Assembly: GCF_001262015.1 (NCBI RefSeq)
Contig: NZ_CP012074.1
Coordinates: forward strand, 454,501 to 518,500
Source: Prevotella fusca JCM 17724
GTDB lineage: Bacteria; Bacteroidota; Bacteroidia; Bacteroidales; Bacteroidaceae
Length of the DNA: 64,000 bases
Reading direction: 5' to 3'
Program-made: the position numbers and the translations under genes
Shown here: positions 8,715-15,243 of the stretch, in pieces
How the letters are laid out: each line of letters opens with the position of its first letter
How positions within the stretch are numbered: position 1 is the first letter of the stretch
Notes under the pieces: generated by a model
Seen by the model: the letters and a program-made list of their open reading frames with translations, nothing else
The model's database searches: none
Told to the model about the DNA's origin: nothing

Positions 8715-9520
8715 ATCTTCTCTATTATTACACGCTTATATATTGTCTTATTTCCTAGCTTTGGATTGTTTAGCTTATCTACTACCCTAAATTGACTGCT
8801 ACAGTGCTTAGTCATGAAATTTACAGGGACACCCATCCTACCTTTATAGTCGCTTGGTATATTCTTAACCTTGTCTACATTGATAGCTGGATAGTTACTG
8901 TAAGTTGGGTAGTCTGTTGGGTTATATGTAGCTGTTAGTTCTAGTTCTGGTCTGCTCACTTGTAAAGTAGTAAACCATGTCACGTTACCCATGTCTTCTA
9001 TCGTACCGCTAGGGGTTGTAAAATATCTAAGTGTTGTGTAACCTAAACTTAAATGACCTGCCTTAAACATTGGAAAGATATTACTATAGGTTACTGCATT
9101 AAAACATCCTACTACTATAAAATCCTTGTCCTTGACAGTGTCTATAAAATCCCTAAACAAGCTAAAGGGTGGGTTTGTAATTACTATGTCACAATCCTTT
9201 AATATATCCAAACTAACTGGACTATTATAACTACCATCTCCACTTACTACTGTCTTTACTGTCTGTCCCTTGATATAATCTAATCTATATGTACTGTTCG
9301 GATTGTAGTGTGTAGCTGTTAGTCCCTTTAGTCCAAGCCTCTTATAGTTGGTTGTAAAGTAAGACCAAAACATACTATCCACGCTGTCACAATTACAGTA
9401 CACCTTTTTATCCTTTAAATATGGTAGGTAATGTTCTAGTTCCTTCTCTATGTCTTCTATCCTTGTGTAGTATTCATCATTCTTTGCTTGCTTTGCGTTA
9501 TTTAAGCTAGTATTACTCAT
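8711..9520 (-). CDS. Adenine-specific methyltransferase, EcoRI type
   Basis: A 269-aa protein of the EcoRI-type adenine methyltransferase (MT_EcoRI) family. It starts with an NDEYYT motif (residues 14-19), followed by the CNCDSV cofactor-side segment (42-47) and the catalytic NPPF (116-119) preceded by DIVIT. It should methylate adenine N6 in an unidentified sequence. It overlaps the C5 methyltransferase gene downstream and the unknown 154-aa gene upstream, so two modification enzymes of different chemistry are co-expressed. No partner nuclease is visible. Confidence 0.85.
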   Translation of the reverse strand: MSNTSLNNAKQAKNDEYYTRIEDIEKELEHYLPYLKDKKVYCNCDSVDSMFWSYFTTNYKRLGLKGLTATHYNPNSTYRLDYIKGQTVKTVVSGDGSYNSPVSLDILKDCDIVITNPPFSLFRDFIDTVKDKDFIVVGCFNAVTYSNIFPMFKAGHLSLGYTTLRYFTTPSGTIEDMGNVTWFTTLQVSRPELELTATYNPTDYPTYSNYPAINVDKVKNIPSDYKGRMGVPVNFMTKHCSSQFRVVDKLNNPKLGNKTIYKRVIIEKI

Positions 9521-9977
9521 TATATAATTTTTCTAGTAGATTTAATGAACGCTTAACCAGCTCACACTTCATTCTATGGTAGTCGTCTGTGGGTAAGTCG
9601 TCTGTCATGTAGGAACGGCTTGCAAACATTATATACCTCATTCGCTTTTCTAACATATCTTCTACACCTATTCTATATGCTAAGAGGTAGATATGATAGC
9701 CTGCTCTTTCTAAGTTTGTTAAGGTCTGTATCGCTTGTTCCTCCTTACCTGTTAACATATCTAAGCTAGGTAAGTAATGTATATCTTCTCCCCCTTGTCC
9801 TGTATCTAAGTGGGGTGTAGTTGGGTCTGTAATGTCGCCTAGGTATAAAAATTCTAAATCACCTCTACAACTCTTACACCCATTATAATAAGTCCAAACC
9901 CCATCTACTAGGTTTAATATTGGTCTCTTGTAGTCTAGCCTTAAACAGTCTAAGACTTCATCTAATGTTCTTGTCAT
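9513..9977 (-). CDS. Phage hypothetical protein with CxxC motif
   Basis: A 154-aa protein not recognised. It has an N-terminal LDEVLDCLRLDYKRP helix, a single CKSC pair near residue 34-37, an HYLPSLDML stretch and a helical C-terminus (ECELVKRSLNLLEKL-like). It overlaps the EcoRI-type methyltransferase gene by 8 bp and is the first gene of the methyltransferase-terminase run, so it may accompany the modification enzymes. No function is proposed. Confidence 0.6.
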   Translation of the reverse strand: MTRTLDEVLDCLRLDYKRPILNLVDGVWTYYNGCKSCRGDLEFLYLGDITDPTTPHLDTGQGGEDIHYLPSLDMLTGKEEQAIQTLTNLERAGYHIYLLAYRIGVEDMLEKRMRYIMFASRSYMTDDLPTDDYHRMKCELVKRSLNLLEKLYNE

Positions 9978-10152
9978 AATCTCAAAATGTGTTAAAAATT
10001 ACCCTCCCATGTGCAAATAAAACTGGGGTGGGGTAAAACGTTGATAGCCAAATAGTTAGGTAGGGGCGGGGGTATAAAGTGCTTAAAATCAAACTGTTAC
10101 ACTTTACTCTCTGCCTCACCCCAATAATAACTACCTGACTTTATACTTCAAC
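9978..10152. other. Intergenic segment with G/C-rich runs (candidate packaging region)
   Basis: This 175-bp gap lies between an HNH nuclease gene and the methyltransferase-terminase run. It holds several short G or C runs that stand out in an AT-rich phage (CTGGGGTGGGGT, GGTAGGGGCGGGGG, CTCACCCC). HNH nucleases near terminase genes often take part in cos cleavage, so a packaging site here is possible. This is inference and no consensus cos sequence is recognised. Confidence 0.25.
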
Positions 10153-10494
10153 CTAGTACTGTACATCACTAGGCATTAAATTCTTCTTCTTTGGGTTGTG
10201 GGTAGCGTGGTGACATTCCCTACATAAACTTTGGAGGTTGTCTAAGTCATACGCTAGTCTATCTCTTTCAACTGGATTACTAGTAGACATAAAACTAATT
10301 AAATGGTGTACGTCTTGAGCAACTCGGATTACACCAGCCTTAAGACAACATTCGCATAAGGGTTTCTGTCTTAGCTTTTCCTCCCTTAGTTGTTTCCATG
10401 TCGTGCTACTATATATTGCCTGTCGTTCTGCTTTTCGTTTGGCACTATAAGAATCTTTGTTTGTATTCTTTGGTGACCTGTATATTGTTGGCAT
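10153..10494 (-). CDS. HNH endonuclease
   Basis: A 113-aa HNH nuclease. The zinc-ribbon CECC (from PLCECCLKAG) is followed by the catalytic VHHLISF and the C-terminal DNLQSLCRECHHATH, giving the two CxxC pairs and the H-N-H residues of the family. Small HNH proteins of this type are commonly encoded beside phage terminases and assist DNA packaging cleavage with TerL. The basic N-terminus (SAKRKAERQAIY) is typical. It is 175 bp upstream of the methyltransferase gene group. Confidence 0.88.
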   Translation of the reverse strand: MPTIYRSPKNTNKDSYSAKRKAERQAIYSSTTWKQLREEKLRQKPLCECCLKAGVIRVAQDVHHLISFMSTSNPVERDRLAYDLDNLQSLCRECHHATHNPKKKNLMPSDVQY

Positions 10495-10620
10495 AATTGT
10501 TTAGTATTGTTAGTTCTCAGTCTGTAGTAGTAAAGTGGTAAGGGCTAATATCACTACTAACCCCTACCGATTATGACATTAAACTATTACAGATTGAAAA
10601 CAATAAATTAATTTCTTTCT

Positions 10621-10740
10621 TACTTATTAGGATTCTAGGGCTTCTTAACTGCAATATTACACATTACCTATTATCCTCTCTACTTATTAGGATTTTAGGG
10701 CTTGTGACTTGCAATATTGTACACTAGAATACCCTAAAGT
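10621..10740. repeat. Two tandem 60-bp repeats
   Basis: The line TACTTATTAGGATT[C/T]TAGGGCTT followed 6-8 bases later by GCAATATT occurs twice with an exact 60-bp period (starts 10621 and 10681). The second copy runs into the stop codon of the 58-aa gene. The unit lies between the HNH gene and the 58-aa gene and may be a regulatory or structural element. Function is unknown. Confidence 0.75.
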
Positions 10741-10900
10741 CTAACCAGCTTTTCTTAGGTAGTTGTCGTCTTTCTGTCGCCTGCTTAAACCTTTCTAGTA
10801 CTTCCTCCTTAGTTAGTTCCTGTACATCATTGTCTAGGGTTGCACGTTCTATCTCTTCACCCTTCTTATCTAATACTGACTTCTCTATATTCTTCTTCAT
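10724..10900 (-). CDS. Small phage protein (58 aa)
   Basis: An ATG at 10898-10900 opens a 58-codon frame ending in TAG at 10724-10726. The protein is charged and helical, beginning MKKNIEKSVLDKKGEEIERA and ending PKKSWLDFRVF. A strong Shine-Dalgarno sequence (AAGGAGG) lies about 8 bases before the start, and the gene follows the 173-aa gene stop by 18 bp, so it is very likely translated. It contains a leucine-rich KEEVLERF helix. No family is recognised. Confidence 0.65.
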   Translation of the reverse strand: MKKNIEKSVLDKKGEEIERATLDNDVQELTKEEVLERFKQATERRQLPKKSWLDFRVF

Positions 10901-10918
10901 TGCTGCTGTCCTCCTTGA

Positions 10919-11440
10919 TTAAAGTTTATCCCACTTGCCACTAAGACCTAATAGACTGTTCTGTATCTTAATGTTGTCCTCTTTCTCATCACCTGTTAAC
11001 CCTAGACTTCTTAACATAGGGTCTGATTGGTAAGGGTCTGATTGATTAGTAGTAGTTGTTGGGGTTGGATTGCATGGGGTATTATCTACAGGCTCATCTA
11101 CAATACCTGCTAACTTCTTCCTCCTTGTCTCTAATACCATATCCCAAAACATATCATTACTACGACCGTCAAAGGTATATAGGCTTAAACGCTTAGACTC
11201 ATCATTATACCTAACATTCTCTAAGGTAGATAAAAACTTCTCCCTAGCCTGTTCCTTCTCCTCCTTCTTACTTAGCTTAACTGTATCATCCTTCTTAATA
11301 GTCTCCTTTGGTTTGCTAGGTAAGATTGTTTCCCTGTTATCCTGTACATCACCGAATAACTCCTTTTCAAGTTGACGGCTATACTCCCTTCTAGCCTCTT
11401 CTGTCATTGTCTCAGTCTGATTTAATACTACTGCTGTCAT
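10919..11440 (-). CDS. Phage hypothetical protein (173 aa)
   Basis: A 173-aa, highly charged protein not recognised. The N-terminal part is predicted helical (TEEARREYSRQLEKELF, then KLSKKEEKEQAREKFLSTLE). A short folded-looking segment (SLYTFDGRSNDMFWDMV) follows, then a Thr/Pro/Gln-rich linker around residues 125-140. It sits between the iteron region and the 58-aa gene. A role linked to replication is possible from position only. Confidence 0.55.
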   Translation of the reverse strand: MTAVVLNQTETMTEEARREYSRQLEKELFGDVQDNRETILPSKPKETIKKDDTVKLSKKEEKEQAREKFLSTLENVRYNDESKRLSLYTFDGRSNDMFWDMVLETRRKKLAGIVDEPVDNTPCNPTPTTTTNQSDPYQSDPMLRSLGLTGDEKEDNIKIQNSLLGLSGKWDKL

Positions 11441-11876
11441 ATCTATTTAATGTTTTAGGTCCTAGGTTGAATACTAAGACGGTTAATTATTATGTTGTCC
11501 TTATTTTCTAAGTAATGTCCTTATTTTCTAAGTAATGTCCTTATTTTCTAAGTAATGTCCTTATTTTCTAAGTAATGTCCTTATTTTCTAAGTAATGTCC
11601 TTATTTTCTAAGTTACCCTAGTAGAAGGCTGTTTTATCCTAACTTACTACATATCAGTTAGTTATGTGATATTTGGCTAATTCTAGGCTTTATACTAGGT
11701 TTCTAGGGTGTCCTTATTTTCGCATTACTGTATATAATAGGTATCTTATATATACCTATACAGATACATATACGGACACACTACTACTAACGTTAAAGAC
11801 GTAGTAGTGAGTCCTTTATCTTTAATTAATAGGCGCGCGCTTGGGTCGCTCGCCTATCTATCTTATATTCAATACT
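11441..11876. other. Putative replication origin region
   Basis: This 436-bp gene-free stretch contains six 20-bp iterons, a very AT-rich block near 11728-11772, and three inverted repeats: ATAGGTAT/ATACCTAT (11737-11744 and 11752-11759), CACTACTAC/GTAGTAGTG (11779-11787 and 11801-11809) with a palindromic loop, and a GC-rich AGGCG/CGCCT hairpin (11831-11855) just past the end of the 203-aa gene. Iterons, AT-rich DNA and hairpins beside initiator-like genes are classic origin parts. Origin function is inference. Confidence 0.5.
11497..11616. repeat. Six tandem 20-bp iterons
   Basis: The unit GTCCTTATTTTCTAAGTAAT occurs five times identically and head-to-tail, with a sixth copy diverging in its last bases. 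A shortened copy (GTCCTTATTTTC) occurs again at 11710. The exact 20-bp period places each copy about two helical turns apart, as expected for protein-binding iterons at plasmid or phage origins. There are no spacers, so this is not a CRISPR array. Confidence 0.9.
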
Positions 11877-12488
11877 TTAGAAATCTCCCATTAACTTAGC
11901 GAAATCAAATTTAAGGTTACATAGTGGGTTAGTGTCTTCCAGTTTAGTAGGTTTTACCTCTTCCACTACAGGCTTGTCCTTCTTTTCTAAGTCTTCACCT
12001 TCTACCTTGTCCTTATTTTCTAAGTCTTCATTAATGTTAGGGGTTAGACTACTTAGGAATTTATCAAGCCCTACTATATCATTCAATGTAGGTTTAGGTG
12101 TAGACTGTAATTCCGTCTTTGCCTCTTTCTCATACTCACTAGGCAGGTATGTATTCTTATCGTTCATTGTTTTACTTAATGAACTTTCTTTCAATACCTT
12201 ACAAATCCTATCCTTACTAATCTTATACCCTTTCCCTTTCAATAGGTCTAGGTTCTGTCTTACTGTCTGCATAGGATTTATTAGGTGTTTCAGTTCATCA
12301 TCACCTAATCTATCACTTATCCCTTTATCTTTACAGTAATTATATAGGCTTGCTCTACCTACTTCAATTCCCTTAGCTTTCAGTTGTTCTAAGTTTTCCT
12401 GTATGCTTAATCTAGTGTTATACAGGCTTTCTATTTTTACATAATCTACTGTCTTCATATTTTTACCGTTCATTGTATTTTCGTTCAA
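11877..12488 (-). CDS. Replication-associated protein related to the initiator C-terminus
   Basis: A 203-aa protein beginning at a TTG; ATGs at codons 6 and 11 are alternatives. Residues about 20-110 contain two tandem modules (SIQENLEQLKAKGIEV... and TVRQNLDLLKGKGYKISKDRI) that closely match the C-terminal modules of the 515-aa putative initiator encoded just upstream. The linking segment YCKDKGISDRL is also shared. These look like small helix-turn-helix DNA-binding units. The C-terminal half is charged, with LENKDKVEGEDLEKKDK. It may bind the iterons or regulate copy number, which is inference. Its own coding sequence contains a 17-base match to the iteron. Confidence 0.65.
   Translation of the reverse strand: MNENTMNGKNMKTVDYVKIESLYNTRLSIQENLEQLKAKGIEVGRASLYNYCKDKGISDRLGDDELKHLINPMQTVRQNLDLLKGKGYKISKDRICKVLKESSLSKTMNDKNTYLPSEYEKEAKTELQSTPKPTLNDIVGLDKFLSSLTPNINEDLENKDKVEGEDLEKKDKPVVEEVKPTKLEDTNPLCNLKFDFAKLMGDF
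12162..12184. promoter_or_regulatory. Inverted repeat GTTCATT-N9-AATGAAC, copy inside the 203-aa gene
   Basis: A perfect 7-bp inverted repeat with a 9-bp spacer (GTTTTACTT). The same element, identical over at least 24 bases, is found at 14256-14278 upstream of the initiator gene, and a variant lies at the start of the 203-aa gene. The symmetry suggests binding of a dimeric regulator. Confidence 0.5.
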
Positions 12489-12505
12489 TGTTTTACTTAT
12501 TGAAT
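12483..12505. promoter_or_regulatory. Inverted repeat variant at the start of the 203-aa gene
   Basis: GTTCAAT-GTTTTACTT-ATTGAAT, a close variant of the element at 12162 and 14256, spans the proposed TTG start codon. Further half-sites occur beside it at 12468-12474 (GTTCATT) and about 12510 (AATGAAC). A protein bound here could block expression of the gene. Confidence 0.5.
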
Positions 12506-12551
12506 TCTAATGAACTTTCCTATTGTTTTAATGTCCCTTCCCTTTTATAGT

Positions 12552-14099
12552 TTAGGGTTGGAACTGGTTAATTATTTTCTGTATTCTATCCTTGCTAACC
12601 TTATACCCCTGCCCCTTGATGTTCTCTAGATTTTTACGTACACTTAGGTTAGGGTTGATTAGCTTTCTTAGGTCATCATCGGTTAGCTTATATACTATAC
12701 CTCTATCTTTACAATATCTATAAAGGGTATCATCGCTTACCTCTACACCGTTTTTCTTAAGTACCTCTAAGTTATCCTTTACTGTCAAGTCTGGATTATA
12801 ATACAAGTCGATTAGGTGGTAGTTCCATTCCTTTGTACCTGTTCTAATATCAGCCATCATCTTAGCCCGTTCATATTTTCCATAGTACTTAGGATTTACT
12901 ACTAGTTTTTTCTCGTGGTAGTCGTCCTTCATTGCTTTTCTAACTGCCTCCCTGCTTTCCTCGTATTCCGTTTGTAGTATGTCTAATTCCTTCTTCATGG
13001 TCTTCTTAACAATACTCACTAGACAATCAATAGTTAGGGTATCATCTGAGTTATCAAAGAAACGTTCACGGTCTATGTACAAGTTATATAGTAGTTCTTC
13101 TGAGGTTGTATCATTCTTTATTAGTCGTCTCAGTCTTGCATAGTTGTTAAGTTTTGCCCTTCTATGCTCACCGTCAACATACTTCACTGGCTTATCATTT
13201 TCCCACCTAAAATAAAGTTGATAGTATCCGTGTCTTTCGCTAACTAATCTATACTTCTCACCGTCCTTAAAGTCTATCTGTGTTCTATAGTAGTATTCAT
13301 AGACCTTACTGTACTTTGCGACTACTTGATTATAGCTTAGTAGTTTCAAGTCCCCCACTAACTGCTTATCTAGGGTTATCTTTGTATCTTTTTCCTCCTC
13401 CTGTAACAGTCTTAGTAGTTCATCAAAATATCCCCCTATATCTTTCAGCCCATACACATAACCACTAATATAAGATTCTCCTTCCTGTGTTGTGCCGTTA
13501 AAATATTGGTCTCCCCTTGTTCCGCACCTATCCTGTATTCTTTCTCCTGTTTCCTTTTCTATCTGGTTATGTAGTGCCTCAGATACTGCCTTATGTTCAT
13601 TCCTTGCTAGTATCTTATCCATTACATAAACCATTCTGAACTTACGTTTTTCAGGCTTATCGGAGAATGTTGTATAGGTAAAGGTAGGCTGGCAGGATAA
13701 CATACTAAGAAAAGCTGGTATATGTGTAAAGGCTGTCTCGTCTATATCAATACTCACTACTTGGCTACCTTCCCAATAATCAGACCTCTTAACACATCTT
13801 TTCATATAGCCGTCCTTTTCTGTTGGCATGGTATAGTACTGTTTTCCGCTACAGGTCTGAATAAATACCTTTCTTCCTTCCTTGTATTTATAGAGTCCGC
13901 AAAATGTATAGCCGTTCATGATATACCCTAGTAGCCCTTCAACTGTTAGGGTCATCTTCTTAAATCTCATACTTTCTGTTACACCTAGTTCAGCCATCTT
14001 CTTACGGTCATTCATAACTGCACTAATTGCCTCATCTTTACTGTTATACCCTTGCTTACTTAGGGATACAGTTACCTTAAAATTCTTGTCTTCCTTCAT
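12552..14099 (-). CDS. Putative replication initiator/primase
   Basis: A 515-aa protein. The N-terminal half has features resembling primase-polymerase (AEP-like) domains: an acidic pair in VVSIDIDET (Asp118, Asp120), then a TTFSDKPEKRKFRMVYV segment (143-158) and a conserved-looking RGDQYFNGT (195-203). The C-terminal 90 residues hold two tandem helix-turn-helix-like modules (TVKDNLEVLKKNGVEVSDDT and SVRKNLENIKGQGYKVSKDR) shared with the 203-aa neighbour. It is flanked by iterons on one side and a repeat-rich non-coding region on the other, as expected for an initiator. The AEP assignment is pattern-based and no zinc or helicase motifs are visible. Confidence 0.6.
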   Translation of the reverse strand: MKEDKNFKVTVSLSKQGYNSKDEAISAVMNDRKKMAELGVTESMRFKKMTLTVEGLLGYIMNGYTFCGLYKYKEGRKVFIQTCSGKQYYTMPTEKDGYMKRCVKRSDYWEGSQVVSIDIDETAFTHIPAFLSMLSCQPTFTYTTFSDKPEKRKFRMVYVMDKILARNEHKAVSEALHNQIEKETGERIQDRCGTRGDQYFNGTTQEGESYISGYVYGLKDIGGYFDELLRLLQEEEKDTKITLDKQLVGDLKLLSYNQVVAKYSKVYEYYYRTQIDFKDGEKYRLVSERHGYYQLYFRWENDKPVKYVDGEHRRAKLNNYARLRRLIKNDTTSEELLYNLYIDRERFFDNSDDTLTIDCLVSIVKKTMKKELDILQTEYEESREAVRKAMKDDYHEKKLVVNPKYYGKYERAKMMADIRTGTKEWNYHLIDLYYNPDLTVKDNLEVLKKNGVEVSDDTLYRYCKDRGIVYKLTDDDLRKLINPNLSVRKNLENIKGQGYKVSKDRIQKIINQFQP

Positions 14100-14127
14100 T
14101 TTTGTAATAGTTTAATAGTCCATTGTT

Positions 14128-14196
14128 CCCCTAGTCCACATCGAAGGGGTAGTATCAAAGCAGATATGGATTAAGTCCTGCCTTATACACTAGGGG
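14128..14196. repeat. CCCCTAG-bounded element, copy A
   Basis: A 69-bp segment bounded by CCCCTAG and its reverse complement CTAGGGG. It contains ATCGAAGGGGTAGT, a form of a motif shared with copies B and C. The ends would pair as a 7-bp stem in RNA or single-stranded DNA. It lies 30 bp upstream of the putative initiator gene. Confidence 0.6.
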
Positions 14197-14255
14197 ATTG
14201 CTCAACAATAGATTAAGTTCGTTGAGACTTGAAGATTGGAGAATAATTTTTAATC

Positions 14256-14278
14256 GTTCATTGTTTTACTTAATGAAC
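14256..14278. promoter_or_regulatory. Inverted repeat GTTCATT-N9-AATGAAC upstream of the initiator gene
   Basis: Identical to the element at 12162-12184, including spacer and flanking bases. Here it lies in non-coding DNA about 155 bp upstream of the initiator start codon, where an operator would be expected. Confidence 0.55.
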
Positions 14279-14323
14279 TTTATTAAACTTCTACCCCCAT
14301 CATACACTTAAAAGCTCTCAGTA

Positions 14324-14383
14324 CCCCTAGCCTTATCGAAAAGTAGTGCCTAGGTGGTTTTTATCCTCCTTACACACTAGGGG
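14324..14383. repeat. CCCCTAG-bounded element, copy B
   Basis: A 60-bp segment bounded by CCCCTAG and CTAGGGG with the internal motif TTATCGAAAAGTAGTG identical to copy C. The right end reads CACTAGGGGCTG. A similar unpaired CTAGGGGCTG occurs again at 14513-14522. Confidence 0.65.
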
Positions 14384-14573
14384 CTGTTTTACATCTATAT
14401 CTGTACTATAGTCGATGTTTTAAGGAGTAGCATAGTAGTAGAATTTGGAGTTATATTTAGACTACTATACTAACCCTGTCTTTATAAGTTGCCCTATAAA
14501 AACCTGTCATTGCTAGGGGCTGGGCAGACAACCATTTAATCCTAGCTTTACTGTTTGTCACTCTAAGCTATCA

Positions 14574-14736
14574 TCTATCATCACTGACCGACAACCCACT
14601 TAGTCAGCACGTACTATATCGACACGAACACTCACTACTCACCTTGCTCAGACTATATAATATTATACAGTGGTTTTCCGTGTGTCGTCCTTTTCCGTGC
14701 TTAGACATTGGGTAGTATCTATCATCACTGACCGAC
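14574..14736. repeat. Pair of 19-bp direct repeats
   Basis: TCTATCATCACTGACCGAC occurs at 14574-14592 and again at 14718-14736, 144 bp apart. Between them lies AT-rich DNA and a short repeated TTTTCCGTG. The pair is inside the repeat-rich non-coding region upstream of the initiator gene. Function is unknown; protein-binding sites are the simplest reading. Confidence 0.7.
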
Positions 14737-14799
14737 TACCTCGCTACTTTACATTCAATTAACAAAAGCTGTAAATTGCTTTGTTTGAAATATGAGAGT

Positions 14800-14850
14800 T
14801 CCTAGTGTCTTATCGAAAAGTAGTGACCTTATTACAGACACGCACTAGGA
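14800..14850. repeat. CCTAG-bounded element, copy C
   Basis: A 51-bp segment bounded by TCCTAGTG and CACTAGGA (8-bp complementary ends) with the internal motif TTATCGAAAAGTAGTGA shared with copy B. An additional inner pairing TGTCT/AGACA supports a folded RNA or DNA structure. It ends 10 bp before the stop of the 57-aa gene. Confidence 0.65.
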
Positions 14851-14859
14851 TTTATATTA

Positions 14860-15033
14860 TTAATTTACACTGACTATCTTATATCCATTTAGTCGCTTTA
14901 ATACACCCATACAGCAAAGTCTAACATAATCTGTACTTTTAATAGGTAGTCTAAGCCCCTGTAATACATCTAGTTCAGTTTCATATCTACCTACTTCCAT
15001 GTTCCTACTGTCAAATACTATATACTTTTTCAT
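14860..15033 (-). CDS. Small phage protein (57 aa)
   Basis: An ATG at 15031-15033 opens a 57-codon frame ending in TAA at 14860-14862. The protein starts MKKYIVFDSRNMEVGRYETE and ends LKRLNGYKIVSVN, looking like a compact beta/alpha fold with a CC pair near residue 40. It begins 4 bp after the stop of the 61-aa membrane protein gene, which supports coupling. No family is recognised. Confidence 0.6.
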   Translation of the reverse strand: MKKYIVFDSRNMEVGRYETELDVLQGLRLPIKSTDYVRLCCMGVLKRLNGYKIVSVN

Positions 15034-15037
15034 GAGT

Positions 15038-15223
15038 TTACTGTTTAATTCTGTCCTGTACCTTACTTTTTTCCATTGCCTTAGACTTCAATACTAAGAC
15101 CTTTTGGAACTTTGCTTGTGCTATGTCTTTCTCTACCTTCAACATTTCACATCGTAAATTAAGACCTGCCCCAAGTATTAATAGAACACCGCCTACAATA
15201 CTTAATACTTTATTACTCTTCAT
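15038..15223 (-). CDS. Small membrane protein (61 aa)
   Basis: A 61-aa protein with one predicted membrane helix near the N-terminus (VLSIVGGVLLILGAGLNL) preceded by MKSNK, followed by a charged, probably coiled-coil tail (EKDIAQAKFQKVLVLKSKAMEKS). It lies between the NUMOD4/HNH gene and the 57-aa gene. Single-helix phage proteins of this form can be spanins, holins or superinfection factors, but nothing here decides between them. Confidence 0.5.
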   Translation of the reverse strand: MKSNKVLSIVGGVLLILGAGLNLRCEMLKVEKDIAQAKFQKVLVLKSKAMEKSKVQDRIKQ

Positions 15224-15243
15224 AGTTTATTATTGTTTAGTTA

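Larger units (their letters stand above)
14100..14859. other. Repeat-rich non-coding region upstream of the initiator gene
   Basis: About 760 bp without a convincing gene. It holds three CCCCTAG-bounded elements, one inverted-repeat operator-like site, two 19-bp direct repeats and AT-rich stretches. Taken with the iterons on the other side of the two replication genes, it may carry the initiator promoter, regulatory RNAs or a second origin element. That is inference. Confidence 0.5.

Noticed and set aside
11497..11616. Possible CRISPR array
   Set aside because: The six 20-bp units are head-to-tail with no spacers, and no cas gene is seen. They are iterons or simple tandem repeats.
14128..14850. 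Hammerhead-type ribozyme for the CCCCTAG elements
   Set aside because: The CGAAA-like motif is present but no CUGAUGA partner was found, and the layout does not match the known ribozyme classes I could recall.
14100..14859. Retron or group II intron in the repeat-rich region
   Set aside because: No reverse transcriptase gene is nearby and no intron domain V-like hairpin was seen.
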